64,000 bases of DNA from Variovorax boronicumulans (GCF_019352895.1 NZ_JAAAFX010000009.1:328764-392763), one strand, 5' to 3'; positions 27,936 to 36,382 are shown, counted from the stretch's first letter. A program made the numbers and translations. Notes: generated by a model not told the origin, from the sequence alone.

Positions 27936-28472
27936 ATGCGTCTCACTACCAAAGGTCGTTTTGCGGTCACCGCCATGATCGATCTGGCCCTGCGCCAGAA
28001 CACCGGGCCGGTCACGCTGGCGGCCATCAGCCAGCGCCAGCAGATCTCGCTGTCCTACCTGGAACAGCTGTTCGGCAAGCTGCGCCGGCATGAGCTGGTC
28101 GAGTCCACCCGCGGCCCCGGCGGCGGTTACAGCCTCGGTCGCAAGGCGGCCGACATCACGGTGGCCGACATCATCGTCTCGGTCGACGAGCCGATCGACG
28201 CCACGCATTGCGGTGGCAAGGAAAACTGTCTGGGTGAAGCCGGCCGCTGCATGACGCACGAGCTCTGGGCTTCGCTCAACCAGCGCATGGTCGAGTTCCT
28301 CGATTCGGTCACGCTGCAGAAACTGGTCGACGACCAGATCGCCAAGGGCGTGCAGATCGAGAACAAGCCCGCCATCAAGCGCGCCATCTCGAGCCAGCCG
28401 GTCGTCAAGCCCATCCGCGTGAACGCGCCGAATTCGGTGTTCGCGCTGGGCAACGTGTTTGCCAAGTCGTGA
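27936..28472 (+). CDS. iscR: Fe-S cluster-sensing regulator IscR
   Basis: A 178-residue Rrf2-family regulator that represses the isc operon when it carries a [2Fe-2S] cluster. The winged helix (MRLTTKGRFAVTAMIDLAL, then GPGGGYSLGR) is intact. The cluster ligands are in CGGKENCLGEAGRCMTH: Cys-x5-Cys-x6-Cys-x2-His, one residue longer between the second and third Cys than in E. coli (x5). The ATG has AAGGAG seven bases upstream. The C-terminus is about 15 residues longer than in E. coli IscR. It leads iscRSUA-hscBA-fdx. Confidence 0.96.
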   Translation: MRLTTKGRFAVTAMIDLALRQNTGPVTLAAISQRQQISLSYLEQLFGKLRRHELVESTRGPGGGYSLGRKAADITVADIIVSVDEPIDATHCGGKENCLGEAGRCMTHELWASLNQRMVEFLDSVTLQKLVDDQIAKGVQIENKPAIKRAISSQPVVKPIRVNAPNSVFALGNVFAKS

Positions 28473-28550
28473 TGACGGGCGGCGCCTCCGGGCGCCGCGA
28501 CCCTGCATCGCCTGAAATCAACAACATTCCCCACGCAGTCTGAGTGAGCC

Positions 28551-29771
28551 ATGGACGTCACACCGCATTTCCCCATCTACCTTGATTACGGCGCGACCAC
28601 GCCGGTCGACCCGCGCGTCGTCGACGCCATGATCCCGTGGCTGCGCGAGCACTTCGGTAATCCCGCTTCGCGCAGCCATGCGTGGGGCTGGGAAGCCGAA
28701 GAGGCCGTCGAGAGGGCCCGCGACCAGGTCGCCGAGCTGATCGGTGCGGATCCGCGCGAGATCGTCTGGACCAGCGGCGCAACCGAGTCGATCAACCTGG
28801 CCCTGAAGGGTGCCGCCCAGTTCTACAAGGGCAAGGGCAAGCACCTCATCACGCTCAAGACCGAACACAAGGCCGTGCTGGACACCATGCGCGAGCTGGA
28901 GCGCGTCGGCTTCGAAGTGACCTACCTCGACGTGAAGGAAGACGGCCTGGTCGACATGGAGGCCCTGAAGGCCGCCATCCGCCCGGACACCGTGCTGATC
29001 AGCATCCTGTTCGTCAACAACGAGATCGGTGTCATCCAGGACATCCCCGGCATCGGCGCGCTGTGCCGCGAGAAGGGCATCCTGTTCCACGTCGACGCCG
29101 CGCAGGCCACCGGCCGTGTCGAGATCGACGTCAAGACCCTGCCCATCGACCTGATGAGCATGACCGCGCACAAGACCTACGGCCCCAAGGGCGTCGGTGC
29201 CCTGTACGTGCGCCGCAAGCCGCGCGTGCGCCTGGAAGCGCAGATCCACGGTGGCGGCCACGAGCGCGGCATGCGTTCGGGCACCCTGCCTACGCACCAG
29301 ATCGTCGGCATGGGCGAAGCCTTCCGCATCATCAAGCTCGAGATGAACGAGGTGAATGCCAAGGCCGCGGTCCTGCAGAAGCGTCTGCTGGACGGCCTCA
29401 AGGACATCGAGCAGGTCTTCATCAACGGCAGCGTGGAGCACCGGGTGCCGCAGAACCTGAACATCAGCTTCAACTACGTCGAAGGCGAGTCGCTGATCAT
29501 GGGCATCAAGGGTCTGGCGGTGTCGTCGGGCTCGGCCTGCACCTCGGCCAGCCTCGAACCCAGCTACGTGCTGCGCGCTTTGGGCCGCAGCGACGAGCTG
29601 GCGCACAGCAGCCTGCGCATGACGATCGGCCGTTTCACGACCGAGGAAGAGATCGACTACGCGATCTCCACGATCAAGCACAACGTCGCCAAGCTCCGCG
29701 AACTCAGCCCCCTGTGGGAAATGTTCAAGGACGGCGTCGACATCAGCACGATCCAGTGGTCGGCCCACTGA
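28551..29771 (+). CDS. iscS: Cysteine desulfurase IscS
   Basis: A 406-residue PLP enzyme that supplies persulfide sulfur for Fe-S clusters and tRNA thiolation. It starts with YLDYGATTPVDPRVV, has the PLP lysine in TAHKTYGPKG (about K208), the mobile catalytic loop SSGSACTSAS (about Cys330), and the C-terminal helix DISTIQWSAH that interacts with IscU. All key residues match the E. coli enzyme with an offset of two. It lies 78 bp after iscR. Confidence 0.97.
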   Translation: MDVTPHFPIYLDYGATTPVDPRVVDAMIPWLREHFGNPASRSHAWGWEAEEAVERARDQVAELIGADPREIVWTSGATESINLALKGAAQFYKGKGKHLITLKTEHKAVLDTMRELERVGFEVTYLDVKEDGLVDMEALKAAIRPDTVLISILFVNNEIGVIQDIPGIGALCREKGILFHVDAAQATGRVEIDVKTLPIDLMSMTAHKTYGPKGVGALYVRRKPRVRLEAQIHGGGHERGMRSGTLPTHQIVGMGEAFRIIKLEMNEVNAKAAVLQKRLLDGLKDIEQVFINGSVEHRVPQNLNISFNYVEGESLIMGIKGLAVSSGSACTSASLEPSYVLRALGRSDELAHSSLRMTIGRFTTEEEIDYAISTIKHNVAKLRELSPLWEMFKDGVDISTIQWSAH

Positions 29772-29805
29772 ACGTTCTTCACAACATTCCGAAAAGAGGT
29801 ACCCC

Positions 29806-30225
29806 ATGGCTTACTCTCCCAAGGTCATCGACCACTATGAAAATCCCCGCAACGTCGGCTCCTTCGAAAAGGGCGACGATTCGGTGGGCACCGGCATGGT
29901 CGGCGCACCGGCCTGCGGTGACGTGATGAAGCTGCAGATCAAGGTCAACCCCGAAACCGGCGTGATCGAAGACGCGCGCTTCAAGACCTACGGCTGCGGC
30001 TCGGCGATCGCCTCGTCCTCGCTCGTGACCGAATGGGTCAAGGGCAAGACGCTCGACGAAGCGGCTGCGCTCAAGAACGCGCAGATCGCCGAAGAGCTGG
30101 CGCTGCCGCCGGTGAAGATCCATTGCTCGATCCTGGCGGAAGACGCCATCAAGGCCGCGGTCAACGACTACAAGCAGAAGCACGCCGTCGGCGCCGCCAC
30201 TGCTGCTGCCGAAGCGGTTCACTGA
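29806..30225 (+). CDS. iscU: Fe-S cluster scaffold IscU
   Basis: A 139-residue scaffold on which [2Fe-2S] clusters are built. The three ligand cysteines are in GAPACGD, YGCGSAIASSS and IHCSILAEDAI. The HscA-recognition motif is LALPPVKIHCS (LPPVK), confirming the partnership with the HscAB chaperones encoded downstream. The C-terminus is extended by about ten Ala-rich residues compared with E. coli. Confidence 0.97.
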   Translation: MAYSPKVIDHYENPRNVGSFEKGDDSVGTGMVGAPACGDVMKLQIKVNPETGVIEDARFKTYGCGSAIASSSLVTEWVKGKTLDEAAALKNAQIAEELALPPVKIHCSILAEDAIKAAVNDYKQKHAVGAATAAAEAVH

Positions 30226-30226
30226 C

Positions 30227-30550
30227 ATGGCCGTGACGCTCACCGAAGCCGCCGCGCGCCATGTCAACCGATACCTCGGCAAACGGGGCAAGGGCGTGGG
30301 CGTGCGGCTGGGCGTCAAGACCACGGGTTGCTCGGGTCTGGCGTACAAGCTCGAGTACGTGGACGAGTTCACGCCCGACGACGTGGTCTTCGAGGACCAG
30401 GGCGTGAAGGTGCTGATCGACCCGAAGAGCCTGGCCTACATCGACGGCACGCAGCTCGACTTCGTGCGTGAAGGCCTCAACGAGGGCTTCAAGTTCAACA
30501 ACCCCAATGAGCGTGATCGTTGCGGTTGTGGAGAAAGTTTCAGGATCTAG
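30227..30550 (+). CDS. iscA: A-type Fe-S carrier IscA
   Basis: A 107-residue A-type carrier that passes clusters to apo-proteins. The three cysteines are in TGCSGLAYKLEY and near the end in DRCGCGESF. It starts one base after the iscU stop. Full length. Confidence 0.97.
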   Translation: MAVTLTEAAARHVNRYLGKRGKGVGVRLGVKTTGCSGLAYKLEYVDEFTPDDVVFEDQGVKVLIDPKSLAYIDGTQLDFVREGLNEGFKFNNPNERDRCGCGESFRI

Positions 30551-30643
30551 TCCACCCCCGAAGCGGCTCACTTCGTGTAGCCGCCTCCCCCTCAAGGGGG
30601 CAACACCAGCGGCCCGGCAAAGCCGGTTCCGCGGTGTTTCTGG
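30551..30643. repeat. REP-like cluster of three hairpins between iscA and hscB
   Basis: Immediately after the iscA stop come three consecutive inverted repeats: GCGGCT/AGCCGC (30563-30584), CCCCCT/AGGGGG (30587-30600), and a nested CACC-GCGG-CCGGC/GCCGG-CCGC-GGTG (about 30604-30635). Such stacked short palindromes look like dispersed extragenic repeats. They separate the first four isc genes from the chaperone genes and could stabilise the upstream mRNA. Dispersal through the genome cannot be tested here. Confidence 0.55.
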
Positions 30644-30653
30644 AATGAACAAC

Positions 30654-30685
30654 GCCGCCGCCTCATTTGGCGGCGGCATTTTTTT
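30654..30685 (+). terminator. Intrinsic terminator-like hairpin immediately before hscB
   Basis: GCCGCCGCC and GGCGGCGGC pair perfectly around a TCATTT loop, followed by A and seven T residues. This is a textbook Rho-independent terminator. It ends three bases before the hscB ATG, leaving no Shine-Dalgarno site. Only part of the transcripts should therefore continue from iscA into hscB. Confidence 0.85.
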
Positions 30686-30688
30686 GCA

Positions 30689-31207
30689 ATGAACCTCAAC
30701 GACACCGACTTCGAACTGTTCGCCGTCCCGGCGACCTTTGCGCAGGACCGCGGTGCGCTCGATGCGCGCTGGAAGGAACTGCAGCGCGAAGCCCATCCGG
30801 ACCGCTTCGCCGCCCAGGGCGCCGCGGCGCAACGCGTGGCCATGCAGTGGTCGGTGCGCATCAACGAGGCCTACCAGCGGCTCAAGGACCCGATCCGCCG
30901 GGCCAGCTACATCTGCGAGCTTCACGACGCCCCGCTGAACGCCGAGAACAACACGGCCATGCCGGCCGCCTTCCTGATGCAGCAGATGGAATGGCGCGAG
31001 GCCCTCGACGAGATCGGCGGTGCGGCCGCGCTCGAGGCGCTGCAGGCCGAGGTCGAGGAGGCCCGCGCGTTGGCGCTGTCCTCGCTCGACTGGTTGATCG
31101 ACGAGAAGGGCGACTACCCGGCGGCCGCGCAGCAGGTGAGAGCCCTCATGTTCATTGAGCGCTTCGGGCAGGACGTCGAAGCCAAGTTCGATCAGTTGGG
31201 ACAATAG
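30689..31207 (+). CDS. hscB: J-domain co-chaperone HscB
   Basis: A 172-residue type III J-protein that delivers IscU to HscA. It contains the HPD motif (EAHPDRFA), the following helix AMQWSVRINEAYQRLKDP, and a C-terminal three-helix IscU-binding domain. Zinc-finger cysteines (as in human HSC20) are absent, as usual for bacterial HscB. The ATG at 30689 lies directly behind a terminator-like hairpin without a visible ribosome site, which is unusual. Confidence 0.95.
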   Translation: MNLNDTDFELFAVPATFAQDRGALDARWKELQREAHPDRFAAQGAAAQRVAMQWSVRINEAYQRLKDPIRRASYICELHDAPLNAENNTAMPAAFLMQQMEWREALDEIGGAAALEALQAEVEEARALALSSLDWLIDEKGDYPAAAQQVRALMFIERFGQDVEAKFDQLGQ

Positions 31208-31266
31208 ACAGTTATGAATTCCCACGCTTTCCGCTTCGTGCATTTGTTTCCCTCCGAGGAGGCCTG

Positions 31267-33132
31267 ATGGCTCTTCTTCAGATTTCAGAACCCGGCCAGG
31301 CGCCCGATCCGCATCAGCGCCGCATCGCCGTGGGCATCGACCTGGGCACCACGCATTCGCTGGTGGCCTCGGTGCGCAATGGCGTGGCCGAGTGCCTGCC
31401 CGACGACCAGGGCCGCGTGCTGCTGCCATCGGCCGTGCGTTACCTCGAGAACGACCGCCGCCAGATCGGCTTCGATGCCCTGGCCGCGCGCGCCCAGGAC
31501 CCGGCCAACACCATCACCTCGGTGAAGCGGCTCATGGGCCGCGGCCTGGCCGACATCGCGAACCGCGACGACATGTCCTACCGCATCGGCGGCAGCGACG
31601 CCGGCATGGTGACGGTGCAGACCCTGGCGGGCGAGAAATCGCCGGTCGAGATCAGCGCCGAGATCCTGGCCACGCTGCGCTACCGCGCCCAGGACACCTT
31701 CGACGACGACGCGCTCTACGGCGCCGTCATTACCGTGCCCGCCTACTTCGACGAAGGCCAGCGCCAGGCGACCAAGGACGCCGCGCAACTGGCCGGTCTC
31801 AATGTGCTGCGCCTGATCAGCGAACCCACGGCCGCAGCCATCGCCTACGGCCTCGACAACGCGAGCGAAGGCGTCTACGCGGTCTACGACCTGGGTGGCG
31901 GCACCTTCGACATCTCGATCCTGCGGCTCACGCAGGGCGTCTTCGAAGTGATCGCGACCGGCGGCGACTCCGCGCTGGGTGGCGACGACTATGACCACGC
32001 ACTGGCCGACTTCGTGCGCGCGCAGACTGGCGTGCAGGTCGGCAGCGATGCCGACAAGGCCTCCCTGCTGGTGGCGGCGCGTGCGGCCAAGGAAGCGCTG
32101 ACCGATTCGACCTCGACGTCCTTCAGTGCGAGCGTGGCGGGCCGGCCGCTCGTGTTCGAGCTGAGCCGCACGCAGTTCTACGCGGCCACGCAAGCGCTCA
32201 CCGACCGCACCATCGCGGCCGTGCGCAAGGCGCTGCGCGATGCGAAGCTCAAGCCCGACGCACTGCAGGGCATCGTGCTGGTCGGCGGTTCCACGCGCAT
32301 GCCGCAGGTGCGCAGCGCGGTCGCCGAATTCTTCGGCCGCGAGCCGCTGGTCAACCTGAATCCCGACGAGGTCGTGGCCCTGGGCGCTGCGATCCAGGCC
32401 AACCAGCTGGCCGGCAACGGCGGTGCCGACGGCCTGCTGCTGCTCGACGTGATCCCGCTGTCGCTGGGCATCGAGACCATGGGCGGACTGGTCGAGCGCA
32501 TCGTGCCGCGCAACCAGACCATCCCGACCGCGATGGCGCAGGACTTCACCACCTACCAGGACGGCCAGACCGCGCTGGCACTGCACGTGGTGCAGGGCGA
32601 ACGCGACCTGGTCGCCGACTGCCGCAGCCTGGCGCGCTTCACGCTGCGCGGCATCCCGCCGATGGCCGCGGGCGCGGCACGCATCCGCGTGACCTTCACC
32701 GTCGATGCCGACGGCCTGCTGAGCGTGAGCGCGAAGGAGCAGGGCAGCGGTGTCGAGGCCAGCGTGGCCGTCAAGCCGTCTTATGGCCTGTCCGATGACC
32801 AGGTCGCCACCATGCTGCGCGAGAGCTTCTCGACCGCGCAGCAGGACATGCAGGCGCGCGCGCTGGTCGAGGCACGGGTCGATGCCGACCGCATGCTGCT
32901 CGCCACGCAGAGTGCGCTGAACGCCGACGGCGACCTGCTGGCCGAGGTCGAGCGCGCAGCCATCGATGCGCTGATGGCGTCGCTGCGCGCCACGCTCGCT
33001 GCCGCCACCGAAGCAGCCGTCGTCGAGGCCGCCACCAAGGCGCTGGCCGACGGCACCGAGGCCTTCGCGGCACAGCGCATGAACCAGGGCATCGCGCGCG
33101 CGCTGTCCGGACGCAAGCTCGAATCTCTCTAA
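31267..33132 (+). CDS. hscA: Hsp70-type chaperone HscA for Fe-S assembly
   Basis: A 621-residue specialised Hsp70 that uses ATP to release clusters from IscU. The nucleotide-binding domain shows AVGIDLGTTHSLVA, YDLGGGTFDISIL and VLVGGSTRMPQV, and the substrate domain follows from about residue 390. The length matches HscA (616) rather than DnaK (638). A strong AGGAGG site lies just upstream of the ATG. It lies 59 bp after hscB and 4 bp before fdx. Confidence 0.97.
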   Translation: MALLQISEPGQAPDPHQRRIAVGIDLGTTHSLVASVRNGVAECLPDDQGRVLLPSAVRYLENDRRQIGFDALAARAQDPANTITSVKRLMGRGLADIANRDDMSYRIGGSDAGMVTVQTLAGEKSPVEISAEILATLRYRAQDTFDDDALYGAVITVPAYFDEGQRQATKDAAQLAGLNVLRLISEPTAAAIAYGLDNASEGVYAVYDLGGGTFDISILRLTQGVFEVIATGGDSALGGDDYDHALADFVRAQTGVQVGSDADKASLLVAARAAKEALTDSTSTSFSASVAGRPLVFELSRTQFYAATQALTDRTIAAVRKALRDAKLKPDALQGIVLVGGSTRMPQVRSAVAEFFGREPLVNLNPDEVVALGAAIQANQLAGNGGADGLLLLDVIPLSLGIETMGGLVERIVPRNQTIPTAMAQDFTTYQDGQTALALHVVQGERDLVADCRSLARFTLRGIPPMAAGAARIRVTFTVDADGLLSVSAKEQGSGVEASVAVKPSYGLSDDQVATMLRESFSTAQQDMQARALVEARVDADRMLLATQSALNADGDLLAEVERAAIDALMASLRATLAAATEAAVVEAATKALADGTEAFAAQRMNQGIARALSGRKLESL

Positions 33133-33136
33133 GAAT

Positions 33137-33475
33137 ATGCCCACGATCAAGATCTTTCCCCACCCCGAGTACTGCCCGAACGGCGCCGAACTGAGCGCGC
33201 CCGCCGGCACCTCGATCTGCGAGGCGTTGCTGGACAATCACATCAACATCGAGCACGCCTGCGAGATGAGTGCAGCCTGCACGACCTGCCATGTGGTGGT
33301 GCGCCAGGGCTTCAACTCGCTCAACGCGTCCGAGGAGATCGAAGATGACCTGCTCGACCGCGCCTGGGGCCTGGAGCCGCAGTCGCGGCTCAGCTGCCAG
33401 GCCATCCTGGCGCAGGAGGACGTGACGATCGAGATTCCCAAGTACTCGATCAATCACGCCAAAGAGAACCACTGA
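33137..33475 (+). CDS. fdx: ISC-type [2Fe-2S] ferredoxin
   Basis: A 112-residue adrenodoxin-type ferredoxin supplying electrons for cluster assembly. Cluster ligands are in CEMSAACTTC (Cys-x5-Cys-x2-Cys) and the fourth in SRLSCQA. The C-terminal acidic helix region is shorter than in plant-type ferredoxins, typical for Isc Fdx. It is the last isc gene. Confidence 0.96.
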   Translation: MPTIKIFPHPEYCPNGAELSAPAGTSICEALLDNHINIEHACEMSAACTTCHVVVRQGFNSLNASEEIEDDLLDRAWGLEPQSRLSCQAILAQEDVTIEIPKYSINHAKENH

Positions 33476-33497
33476 GAGAGAAAGAAAGAGTCGCCGC

Positions 33498-34226
33498 ATG
33501 TCACGTCAGATCGTCCTTGACACCGAAACCACGGGCCTGTCCGCCGAGAACGGCGACCGCGTGATCGAACTCGGCTGCGTCGAGCTGCTCAACCGCAAGC
33601 TCACCGGCAACGACCTGCACATCTACTTCAACCCGGAGCGCGAGAGCCACGAAGAGGCGTTGAAGGTGCACGGCCTCACGACCGACTTCCTGCGTGACAA
33701 GCCCAAGTTCGCGACGCTGGCCAACGACGTGGTCGAGTACCTGCGGGGTGCCGAACTGATCATCCACAACGCGGCCTTCGACGTGGGCTTCCTCAACAAG
33801 GAATTCGAGCTTGTCGGCCTGCCGCCGCTGCGCACCTTCGTCGACGAGGTGACCGACACGCTGGCCATGGCCAAGCTGGTCTATCCCGGCAAGCGCAATT
33901 CGCTCGACGCGCTGTGCGACCGCTTCGGCGTCGACCGCTCGAACCGCACCTTCCACGGCGCGAAGCTCGACGCGCAGTTGCTGGCCGACGTCTACATCAA
34001 CCTCACGCGCGGCCAGGACGCGCTGCTGATCGACGAGGCATCGAACGAGCCGACCACCGGCGCCGTGGTGGCGGTGGACCTGAGCAGCTTCGTGCTGCCG
34101 GTGCTGATGGCCGCAGACCACGAGCTGACGGCGCACGAGGACCTGCTCGCGCAGCTCGATAAATCGAGCAAGGGAAAAACGATTTTTCGTCAAATTGACG
34201 TGACGTCGCAAAACTCTGTGGCATAA
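33498..34226 (+). CDS. dnaQ: DNA polymerase III epsilon subunit (3'-5' proofreading exonuclease)
   Basis: A 242-residue DEDDh exonuclease. Exo I is VLDTETTGL, Exo II is HNAAFDVGFLNKEF, and Exo III has the HGAKLDAQLLADVY His and Asp. The C-terminal part, needed to bind the polymerase alpha subunit, is present and typical in length. It follows fdx by 22 bp, so it may be read through from the isc operon, and precedes the tRNA gene by 50 bp. Confidence 0.95.
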   Translation: MSRQIVLDTETTGLSAENGDRVIELGCVELLNRKLTGNDLHIYFNPERESHEEALKVHGLTTDFLRDKPKFATLANDVVEYLRGAELIIHNAAFDVGFLNKEFELVGLPPLRTFVDEVTDTLAMAKLVYPGKRNSLDALCDRFGVDRSNRTFHGAKLDAQLLADVYINLTRGQDALLIDEASNEPTTGAVVAVDLSSFVLPVLMAADHELTAHEDLLAQLDKSSKGKTIFRQIDVTSQNSVA

Positions 34227-34276
34227 TCAGAGGCTTCGCAGGACGCGAAACACTGAGTGGCACGAAAGTGCCGCAA

Positions 34277-34351
34277 GGGCGGTTAGCTCAGGGGTAGAGC
34301 ACAGCATTCACACTGCTGGGGTCGGAGGTTCGAAACCTCCACCGCCCACCA
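34277..34351 (+). tRNA. tRNA-Val (anticodon CAC)
   Basis: A 75-base gene with acceptor stem GGGCGGT/ACCGCCC, D-arm GCTCAGGGGTAGAGC, anticodon stem CAGCA/TGCTG around loop TTCACAC (anticodon CAC, decoding GTG), T-arm GGAGGTTCGAAACCTCC and an encoded CCA end. All stems pair fully. GTG is a preferred valine codon in this GC-rich genome. Confidence 0.98.
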
Positions 34352-34367
34352 ATACATTCAACGACTT

Positions 34368-34395
34368 ACGGCACCTTCTGGTGCCGTTTTCGTTT
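34368..34395 (+). terminator. Intrinsic terminator after tRNA-Val
   Basis: ACGGCACC and GGTGCCGT pair around a TTCT loop and run into TTTTCGTTT, 16 bases beyond the tRNA CCA end. Stem, loop and T-rich tail fit a Rho-independent terminator for the tRNA (and possibly dnaQ) transcript. Confidence 0.9.
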
Positions 34396-34917
34396 GTCCT
34401 GTGTCAAGCCTGTGCAATTTCAGCCAAAGGCTTTTCCCGAGGACTGGGCCCCGGAGTTCTTGCGCTGCTGCGCGGTGCGAGCACTCGAGCCATCGGGGCG
34501 CGGCCAGCCCTCGCATCGACCGTTTCTGCCGACTCTCCAGCGAACGCATGTCGCGCGTGTCGAACGCCGGAAACGGCGCTGCTTTGCGCCGTCGTGGTTC
34601 GGTTTCAAGTGGGTGTGCGATGCCTCGAGCATTCAGATCGCCGCGAAGCGCCCGGCTGCGCCATGGTGTGGCCAGCCGATTCACCTCCAACGTCGGGGAG
34701 GTCGGCCGCCTCGATCAGGAGGCGCTTCTGCACTCGTGCTGACAGGTCGCCGCACGAGGTCGTCGAGGTCCTGCGAACAAACGGGCCAATGGGCTGGAAG
34801 CCGTGACCCTGAGCCTCAGGGCGTTCGACGCGTTTCCCATCCTCACTGATCTCGCCACGAACTGCCACCGACCGGCTTGACGACTTGTGGAAGGCGGAGC
34901 TGATCCGAACGCCGCGC
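34396..34917. other. Unrecognised DNA directly downstream of tRNA-Val
   Basis: About 520 bp with short overlapping open frames on both strands, none of which has a believable ribosome site, start or recognisable domain. Its position right after a tRNA gene is typical for decayed insertions, but I see no integrase fragment, no repeat of the tRNA 3' end and no transposase remnant. I regard it as non-coding or degenerate. Confidence 0.4.
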
Positions 34918-35430
34918 TTAGCTGCATCCGCGCGCCGCGCACTGCCGGCGCGCCTCTTCGACCTCCGCCTGGAGTTCGCGGCCGCGGGTCTCGCACCGTG
35001 TCGCCGCTGCGGCTGCTTCCGTCGCGACCGACTGCTCAAACACGGCGCCGGCGAGATTGTTGTTGGCGCGCGCGCGATGGGCCAGGATCTCGCGCTGCTG
35101 ACGGTCACAGAAGTTGCGATAACGGGAAAGGTCTTCGGTCCTGTCGCGCAGCACATCAGTGGCGTCGGTCCGAAGCCTCTCAGCTTCTGCTTCCTTGAGT
35201 TGCTGCTGCAGGGTCGGGCGTCCGAGTGCGGCTGCAGGGTCGCCGGCTGGGCCTGGCGCGCCCTCGCCGGGCTTGCGCGCCTCGACCAGGGGCTGGATGG
35301 CGGTCTGGGCCCGCGAGCGTTCGCAAGGCGTTTCCTGAAAGCTGGTCGATCCCCCGGCGCTGACGCATTTGTAGAGTGCCCATGAGGGCTGGGTGGCGAG
35401 CATGAACAGGGTGGCGATCAAGTAGCGCAT
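34918..35430 (-). CDS. Exported DUF4124-like protein of unknown function
   Basis: A 170-residue protein. The N-terminus is a signal peptide (MRYLIATLFMLATQPSWA, cleavage about residue 18), then LYKCVSAGGSTSFQETPC, which is the typical short DUF4124 motif (YKC, then F-x-D/E-x-PC). A Gln/Glu/Arg-rich, probably coiled-coil region from about residue 75 to the end follows, with Cys pairs (FCDRQQ, TRCETRG, RQCAARGC). The ATG has AGGAG six bases upstream. Likely periplasmic; no function can be assigned. Similar proteins are common in Comamonadaceae. Confidence 0.8.
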   Translation of the reverse strand: MRYLIATLFMLATQPSWALYKCVSAGGSTSFQETPCERSRAQTAIQPLVEARKPGEGAPGPAGDPAAALGRPTLQQQLKEAEAERLRTDATDVLRDRTEDLSRYRNFCDRQQREILAHRARANNNLAGAVFEQSVATEAAAAATRCETRGRELQAEVEEARRQCAARGCS

Positions 35431-35806
35431 GGAATCTCCTCGTCTTTTGGCCTGCATGGTAGTGGAGGGGAGGCCTGCACCCGGTTCCTCCGACCTCGAG
35501 GCTGCTGACGTAGCGTCTGTGTCGGCCGGTGCACGCGGGCACAGTGAGGCCGTGAAGCAGGCACAAACGATTCCTTGGATCGCCGACAGGGCGGAGGCTG
35601 GCGGCGCCATGCCGCGGGATGAGGCCGTGGCAGCCCGGGCCGCTGCCATGGACCACCTCGACATGTGCAGCGACACCTGCGAGGCAGACCGGGCGACGCT
35701 ATCGAGCGTGGGCGCGGCCATCTGGCGGCCTCCCGAGTGAAGGCATGACAAGCCGCACCTGGCAGGTTGGATGGCATCGCGATAGGGCGCCAGCCGATGA
35801 AGCGTC
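35431..35806. other. Gap without a supported gene
   Basis: About 375 bp between the exported DUF4124-like gene and the 63-residue gene. An open frame of about 103 codons exists on the plus strand (35429-35740) with no ribosome site and no recognisable product. The region should hold the promoter of the exported protein. Nothing else is seen. Confidence 0.35.
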
Positions 35807-35998
35807 TTACGAACCCCTGTCCTTGGCGTCGCCGGGCGAAAGCGCAGCGGTGACCTTCCGCTCCTTCATCAGGGCGAGAACGCCCGCAGGAATCGGCCGA
35901 CAGCCACAATTCCTTGCATGGTCCATGTGCCACGAAATTCGTTGCTCAGGTGTTGCAGATCTGGGCATTGGATGGGCCTCGTGCCAAACGCGATTCAT
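35807..35998 (-). CDS. Small hypothetical protein with a Cys-x-Cys motif
   Basis: A 63-residue protein beginning MNRVWHEAHPMPRS and containing WHMDHARNCGCRPIP, then a short Lys/Arg-rich end. It is believable because GGAGGGAAG places a strong Shine-Dalgarno site five bases before the ATG, and the HARNCGCRPIP sequence looks like a conserved small domain. It is divergent from the DUF3606 gene. Function unknown. Confidence 0.55.
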   Translation of the reverse strand: MNRVWHEAHPMPRSATPEQRISWHMDHARNCGCRPIPAGVLALMKERKVTAALSPGDAKDRGS

Positions 35999-36196
35999 CT
36001 TCCCTCCGGTGCGATGGGGCAAGCGGCAGTGTAGGGTGGCTTGGCCGAGACCTGCTTGAAGAGCATCGGCTCGGCAGAGGGCGCTCAGGGGGCCATCGTG
36101 GCGCCGGGCGTTGTCCGACGCGGCTTGCCTTCTTTCTCTTGCCTGACGCGTGTGGGCGCTGCCGCAAGGTCTGCAGACTTCACCGGAGAGAACGCC

Positions 36197-36382
36197 ATGG
36201 CAGACGACAAGAGCATTCGCAGCCCCGCCGATGCGACGCGGATCAACGTCAACGAAGATCACGAACTGCGCTACTGGACGAAGACCTTCGCGGTGTCGGA
36301 GGCGAAGCTCCGATCGGCGGTCGCTTCCGCGGGGGTGATGACCAAGGACGTCCGCACCTACCTCGGGCTGCCGGAGCAATGA
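36197..36382 (+). CDS. DUF3606 domain protein
   Basis: A 61-residue cytoplasmic protein. It matches DUF3606 (NVNEDHELRYWTKTFAVS, then VASAGVMTKDVRTYL), a helix-turn-helix-like small domain common in beta- and alphaproteobacteria. The ATG at 36197 follows GGAGAGAACGCC. Such proteins are often stress-associated, but no biochemical role is known. The next gene starts one base after its stop. Confidence 0.85.
   Translation: MADDKSIRSPADATRINVNEDHELRYWTKTFAVSEAKLRSAVASAGVMTKDVRTYLGLPEQ

Noticed and set aside
34195..34227. Promoter TTGACG...CATAAT for tRNA-Val inside the dnaQ end
   Set aside because: The spacing of 21 bases is too long for a standard promoter; I could not choose a convincing -35 element.
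34330..34351. Possible phage attachment site at the tRNA 3' end
   Set aside because: No second copy of the tRNA 3' sequence was seen within the window.
34394..35156. Several overlapping frames downstream of tRNA-Val
   Set aside because: No ribosome sites, no family resemblance, and frames on both strands are equally poor. I looked for integrase or transposase fragments and saw none.
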